64,000 bases of DNA from Acanthochromis polyacanthus (taxonomy: Eukaryota > Chordata > Actinopteri > Pomacentridae): the NCBI RefSeq assembly GCF_021347895.1, contig NC_067131.1, forward strand, positions 10,816,653 to 10,880,652. The letters are read 5' to 3'. The stretch's first letter is position 1. The number at the start of each line of letters is the position of its first letter. This document shows, piece after piece, positions 60,001 through 64,000 of this stretch. The translations under genes were made by a program, and so were the position numbers. The notes under the pieces are model-generated. The model did not search any database. It saw only the letters and a program-made list of their open reading frames with translations, and had not been told where the DNA came from.

Positions 60001-61536
60001 GGAGTTTTCTCACTGTGTGATGGCTTGTGTAGAGGAATTGCCATTTTCCAGCAACTATTAGGGATTTTAAACCCATGTTAAAGCGCAAAATGAGAGTAAT
60101 ATTGGTATACTTTTAATAAATTCACTTCATGTTGGAATGCAGGCACCGGTGACTATGATGAATAACAGTCTCTACAAAAACTCAGCCATACCAAACCGCT
60201 GATAAATGGCCGTTTCACTCATGGCATGGACAATGACTTATGTCGGCCTGTCAACAATGCTCACTGAGTCAGAAGGAAGCTGAACCATTTTATTGTTGTG
60301 TGTTGCTGCTCTGCTTTTGCACATGATGTCATCTTACCTCACTGCTCGCCTTGCTTTGCTTCTTTGCGTTGATGTTGATGGGGGTCTCGTAGACACTCGT
60401 GAATGTGTTGTTCCTCGGATTGTGCCTAAAGGGATCGAACAGTCATTTTCAATCACCAATCTTGTGAGTCACAAAGGGACATTTTAGTTTGTCATATCGG
60501 GAAATACACAGGTGTAATCGATCTTAAAAATGACTTAATTGCAACACAAGCCTGGCTTACAGGGGCACTGTTGACAAAATTTGCTTTTTCCTGCAGCAAA
60601 ATGTCTGCAGTAGAAATGGTCTTTTGAAATATTGTTCTATTTTAACACATAAGCCAGATTTTTTTTAATCAATTTATGCACAAATATATCACCTGCTGGT
60701 TCTGCCTATGTATCAAAATCTATTACTTACACTGAGCAGTAGGGCCTCTTCTTGTGGCTGACAAAGTTGTTCGCTGTGAGGACCATCTTGCAGATGTCAC
60801 AATGAAAGCATGCTTTGTGCCAATTCTGACAAAAGAAGAAAAAAACACTCATATTATTTTATTATCTGAACTTTGAAGAACCACAACTTAAATGTAGTTT
60901 ATCAGTTTTAAACCTTTGACCGCTAATTTCAGATACATCTCATTAAAAGGCTGGCGAGTCCCAGAATAAATGTGTTCCCCAAACGGACCTACTGACTCAA
61001 ATATAGCTTTTATGTGACTGTCTAACATGTTAGTTTTTTAAAAAAAAAGATGTGTCATGAAATAGTTATCCATGTTTTTGGATACAATAATTACAATGTA
61101 GCAAGGAGCAAAATATGTTAGAACAGGAATATTTGGGTGGGAAAGCATTTACATTAGTTTTATATCAAACATAGGCTCATTATAGCAAATTGAACTTTAG
61201 GAAGATACAAATACATATTTTTTTTGTATCTTTAAACTGTAGTTTATTGGCAGATGCTACATTCCAGTACTGTGTGGACACAAAGATGCATCTGATGAAT
61301 ATAAATATCTTGAATGCCCTAAATTTTACCAGATATTTTTCCAGTTGTATCACAAATCTCATGTTTCTGAGGTTAATTGTTAACATAAAACATCTACAAA
61401 TGCCACAGATTTCACCAACAATTTCACTCTCAGACAAATGTAAAATCGTCTGCCTAAATTTTTGCCTTACCTGGTCGATGCAGTTGATCTTCTCTGCTGG
61501 GTAGACCACAAACCCACACCTGGCACAGGACTGCAT
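41779..61536 (-). CDS. nrap: nrap (nebulin-related anchoring protein), complete, 43 coding exons
   Basis: Striated-muscle protein linking terminal actin filaments to membrane complexes at myotendinous junctions, intercalated discs and assembling myofibrils. Start ATG at 61534-61536 ([19 protein letters not shown]), stop 41779-41781, about 1801 residues (human 1730). A LIM domain (residues about 4-57) is followed by [20 protein letters not shown], then about 45 nebulin modules of 33-38 residues (SDxxYK repeats), a final [19 protein letters not shown] segment and a Gln/Ser-rich tail. Exons in transcript order: 61536-61471, 60825-60731, 60425-60338, 59054-58950, 58490-58392, 58179-58072, 57978-57874, 57791-57684, 57585-57478, 57237-57130, 56655-56539, 55824-55720, 55496-55389, 55118-55014, 54830-54732, 54575-54471, 54356-54249, 54132-54025, 53945-53748, 53642-53538, 53442-53344, 53259-53155, 51847-51740, 51557-51400, 50699-50546, 50439-50335, 48856-48758, 48497-48393, 48262-48155, 47916-47803, 47709-47512, 46402-46298, 46105-46007, 45887-45783, 45672-45565, 45296-44985, 44897-44793, 44317-44219, 44113-44009, 43906-43799, 43622-43311, 42314-42159, 42069-41779. 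Confidence 0.95.
46675..47203. mobile_element. 529-bp inverted-repeat element with 9-bp target duplication in an nrap intron
   Basis: The left end TAGCCTAGCCACGCTAGAC pairs with the complement of the right end (TAGCCGAGCCCTGCTATACC). GCAGCTTAG flanks it on both sides (46666-46674 and 47204-47212), a perfect 9-bp duplication, or 8 bp plus a chance match. The left-terminal 50 bp (CACGGCAACGAATTTAATTC and on) is repeated directly at about 46872-46927. No coding. Mutator-like or hAT are the candidates. Confidence 0.7.
49255..49427 (+). mobile_element. decayed tRNA-derived SINE
   Basis: GGTAACCTAGTGGCCGAGTG resembles the Leu/Ser-type tRNA A box and AGTTTGATTTCCAGG the B box 60-odd bases later. 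The body then runs into a pyrimidine-rich tail (TTTCTTTCACATATTTCTTG, TCTATATC) and CAATAAGAG. No clear target duplication was found. Confidence 0.5.
52152..52330 (-). mobile_element. tRNA-derived SINE with perfect 12-bp target duplication
   Basis: On the minus strand it starts GGGTGCCTGCATAGCTCAGT (A box TAGCTCAGTGG), has a B box GGGCTCAATTCCC about 55 bases on, a pyrimidine-rich 3' part (CACCTGCTTCCTATCTGCC) and an AATAAAGCC tail running into an A8 run. CCTCTTATATGG occurs exactly at 52140-52151 and 52331-52342. The head shows tRNA-derived SINE structure and the duplication shows retrotransposition. Confidence 0.85.
60338..61536 (-). CDS. nrap: nrap N-terminal LIM domain exons
   Basis: Exons 61471-61536, 60731-60825 and 60338-60425. 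Zinc ligands are visible as C4-x2-C7, then H-x2-C and C-x2-C ([10 protein letters not shown]), closing with YCSVH. In the family the LIM end binds vinculin, talin and Krp1-type partners. An in-frame ATG six codons upstream (MGKGFIMQS) could also start translation; the shorter start matches the family. Junction phases are 0, then 2, and the join GT+G gives V in CSVHNP. Confidence 0.92.
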
Positions 61537-63867
61537 GATGAATCCTTTTCCCAAATAACCTTCAGGAAAAAGCAGTGAACCAAAAGCAAGAGTCAGGTCA
61601 GTGAGGCAGACAAGGCGACAGTTTAGCCGAGGAGCTGTCAGTGGCTCCCAGATAGTCGTAATAGTGCGTCTCTGGTGGGGGTAAACTTAGCTCTGTGACT
61701 GTCAAACTCTGAAACTCTCTCTTACTTGACACCATGCCCCAGGTTGGACCAACCCCTTTCCATGCCCCATGTCAGAGGACTGGCTGAGTCCAGCTGTCTG
61801 TCTGCCTGCTGGAGGAGAGACACAGAGTGACAGAGAGTTCAGATGTCACTGCATATGTGTAATGATCCAGAGTTGGACCGCTAGTTCAACTTTGGGCACC
61901 TTGCCATGATGTTAAGACATAAAAGCGTGATTCATGGCGTAATAGTTTTACTTAGTAATATTATGCTTCATTAGTCACGTATGTATGTTGACACATAGAA
62001 AGACTAGGCTTCAGTAGTTGTCATTATTCCTAGAAAACACTGGCAGAAAGAAATGACGTAAAAGAAGAAATCTATATATATAACCAGCAAAAAAGACAGG
62101 GAAGTTAAACTAACACAAACACAGTTTCATTCACAAAAAAGGGGAATGAATTTTCAAAATAGTCCCAGAATCATTGCAAAAGTTCCTACTTATAGCTTAT
62201 ATATGAACATGTTCTCATGTTTTTCCATGATAAAGACTTTTGCACCATGACAAAGCTATGCGTACTTATGTGTAGATTATTTAATACATTTTTGTAATTT
62301 TTTAATACCAATGAAAGAAATGATTTCATACTGCACAGAATTATTAAGTAATAAAACAAATCAAAGCATACAATATGTTTTTGTAACTCTTCAGGAACAT
62401 TAGTTTAGGATACTAACAGTGTAGACAATGGAGTCTCTGTCATTTTCTGATGGATGAGGTGCTTTATCCAAATGTGTTTATCGTACCTAATAAATATTGA
62501 AAAGGACTGACTCTGAGCGGTCTTTTCAGGTTTACTGTATTCAGTAAACTTTATTCCTGACCACAAGTGTAAAACAATAGTTTAATCATCAATAAAAAGT
62601 ACTCACAAGTTGGAGTTATACTGTAAAAGCAAGAAAAAGCAGATTGCTGTCAACTGGACACAGGTCCAGGTACTTGTTAGAAAATCTATCATACTTCTAC
62701 AAAGTGACATAAAATACTGACAAGAAGACAAATTGACCTAATAACTATAAAGAGACTTACTGTTACTAGAACAAAATGTAAACCAACCACAAAACCACCA
62801 AACTAATGAAAAAAAGTTTGAGAATTAACAACAGGATGCAAACTAATAATGGAAAAATGGAAACAACCACAAGAGACACAAAAACACAACAGAACTGGAG
62901 AGCATGAAGTGTGGGTCTTTTAATTTAGTAAACTGAGCGATGTCACTAGAGAGTTCACTTCCAGGAGAGAAAGCGAAAACTTAAAAGTGATTTAACAAAA
63001 TGCTGTCTGTGAACGAAAAAGTTTGCATACCGAATGTTGACACTAATTACATTTTTAAGAGTGTCACATCAATTATCATCAAAACCAATTGTATATTAAA
63101 GATTAAATGAGTAAACAGAGGAAGTAGCTTCAACAATGTGATAATTTAAGTATTTTGGGGTTATTTTACACTCTAAGGACATGCTGTTTCTGCTGTATGT
63201 TTACAAAGCACACATTAGCTGTTTACAAATTTGGAAGCATGACAGTTAGCAAGTTGTGTTTTATTGAATATTTTGAAATACACTTCTTTATGTTTGAAAT
63301 ACAGCAATTAAAGGGTACAAACAAAGCCCTTCTCCAGTTTAAGTTTACCTTTAATTATAGTTTAATGCTAATTTTTACACTTTTATTTTCCAACTCCAGT
63401 AAAAGCTGTGTTGTAGTCAAATGTTTGCATCATCAAACCTGGTATCCTGGTGCGACGCAGGGCTCTGACGTAATGACGCACGACGTAGACCTCAAACTCA
63501 ACCTACTTCCACTTTGTCAAGTTTTCTCTCGGGAACTGAAAGCTGACGACGGTTTTTGGAGAGTAAACAACTGAAGGTCAGCTTCAGTTCAACAATTAAG
63601 CTGAATTATTACATTACACGAATGACTGAGTGTAAGTTCACGCTAACGTTTGCATTTGTAAGCTGAAGCTAGTTTCAGTCTTTTTAATCTTGCTTTTAGC
63701 AAACGAGTTTTCTGGATTTAAGCTATACGTACTCTTACATAAAAGAATGTATTTATAGAAATATTAAGCTGCTGTTTAAACCATCCCCAAGTTACTAACC
63801 AAGCTGGCTAGATAGCTGTAATGTGTTTATGCGTTTAAAATACTGTTTTTAAATCTTTAGAGCAGCT
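61537..63867. other. region between the divergent nrap and downstream gene starts
   Basis: Holds the nrap promoter and 5' UTR (minus strand) and the promoter of the plus-strand gene. No coding exon was seen. AT-rich middle part (62000-63100). No TATA box could be assigned with confidence to nrap. Confidence 0.45.
63462..63469 (+). promoter_or_regulatory. CRE-like site in the promoter of the last gene
   Basis: TGACGTAA (in CTCTGACGTAATGACGCACGACG) fits an ATF/CREB-type site, in a short CpG-richer patch about 400 bases before the first ATG at 63868. A possible untranslated exon 1 ends at GAGT|GTAAGT near 63631. Motif-based inference. Confidence 0.4.
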
Positions 63868-64000
63868 ATGAGCAGCGGTAACAGTGGAGGAAATGAGGTA
63901 AGCTCACCTACTTGTAAACGTATCGCATAAGTTTAGCAAACCGCAAGATAAAATACTAACTGTGTGTGTTTGTCTGGTGACCACAGATGGCTGGTGAACC
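63868..64000 (+). CDS. first coding exons of a plus-strand gene, probably casp7 (3' truncated by window end)
   Basis: The acceptor AAATCTTTAG (ends 63860) precedes AGCAGCT and ATG 63868-63870. Exon 63868-63897 encodes MSSGNSGGNE with donor GAG|GTAAGC. A second exon begins at 63987 (CCACAG|ATGGCTGGTGAACC), giving MAGE and on in frame (phase 0). Ten plus four residues are too few to identify a family. In human the gene after HABP2 (+) and NRAP (-) is CASP7 (+), the same order and orientation as here, and caspase-7 prodomains are short and variable. The name is inferred from synteny alone. Translation could also begin at the second ATG. Confidence 0.45.

Overview
The window is nuclear genomic DNA of a vertebrate, almost certainly a ray-finned (teleost, probably percomorph) fish. 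The reasons are multi-exon genes with GT-AG introns, proteins clearly orthologous to human DNMBP, HABP2 and NRAP, long (CA)n microsatellites, tRNA-derived SINEs, small inverted-repeat DNA transposons and compact introns. No bacterial, viral or CRISPR-like feature was seen.

Layout. (1) 1-29549, plus strand: most of dnmbp (Tuba), a Cdc42 exchange factor. The window opens inside the large exon that encodes the linker and coiled coil (1-1408). A 20-kb intron follows, and then 13 exons (21803-29549) encode the DH, BAR and two C-terminal SH3 domains. The big intron holds two further open exons, 4521-4638 and 8871-10605. Both end in the same splice phase as the upstream exon and are therefore candidate alternative 5' exons. 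The second encodes a striking 578-residue Asp/Arg/Tyr-rich disordered segment. (2) 29550-36491: a mobile-element and pseudogene zone. It has the last two exons of a second HABP2-like protease with a one-base frameshift (31555-31946), a 677-bp hAT-type element with a perfect 8-bp target duplication (32651-33327), a broken intronless nmrk (nicotinamide riboside kinase) copy on the minus strand, and a decayed minisatellite. (3) 36492-40868, plus strand: complete habp2 (signal peptide, 3 EGF, kringle, trypsin domain). (4) 41779-61536, minus strand: complete nrap in 43 coding exons (LIM domain, long nebulin-repeat array, Gln/Ser-rich tail), about 1801 residues. (5) 63868-64000, plus strand: the first coding exons of another gene. 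By gene order (human HABP2-NRAP-CASP7) it is probably casp7.

How the genes relate. dnmbp is a cytoskeletal and membrane-trafficking scaffold, habp2 a secreted plasma protease, and nrap a striated-muscle actin-anchoring protein. They are neighbours, not a pathway. habp2 and nrap converge with 910 bp between stop codons, and a nine-base site there reads as a poly(A) hexamer on both strands. Exon boundaries were read by eye from GT/AG sites and checked by frame arithmetic. Most should be exact, but untranslated exons and promoters are largely inferred.
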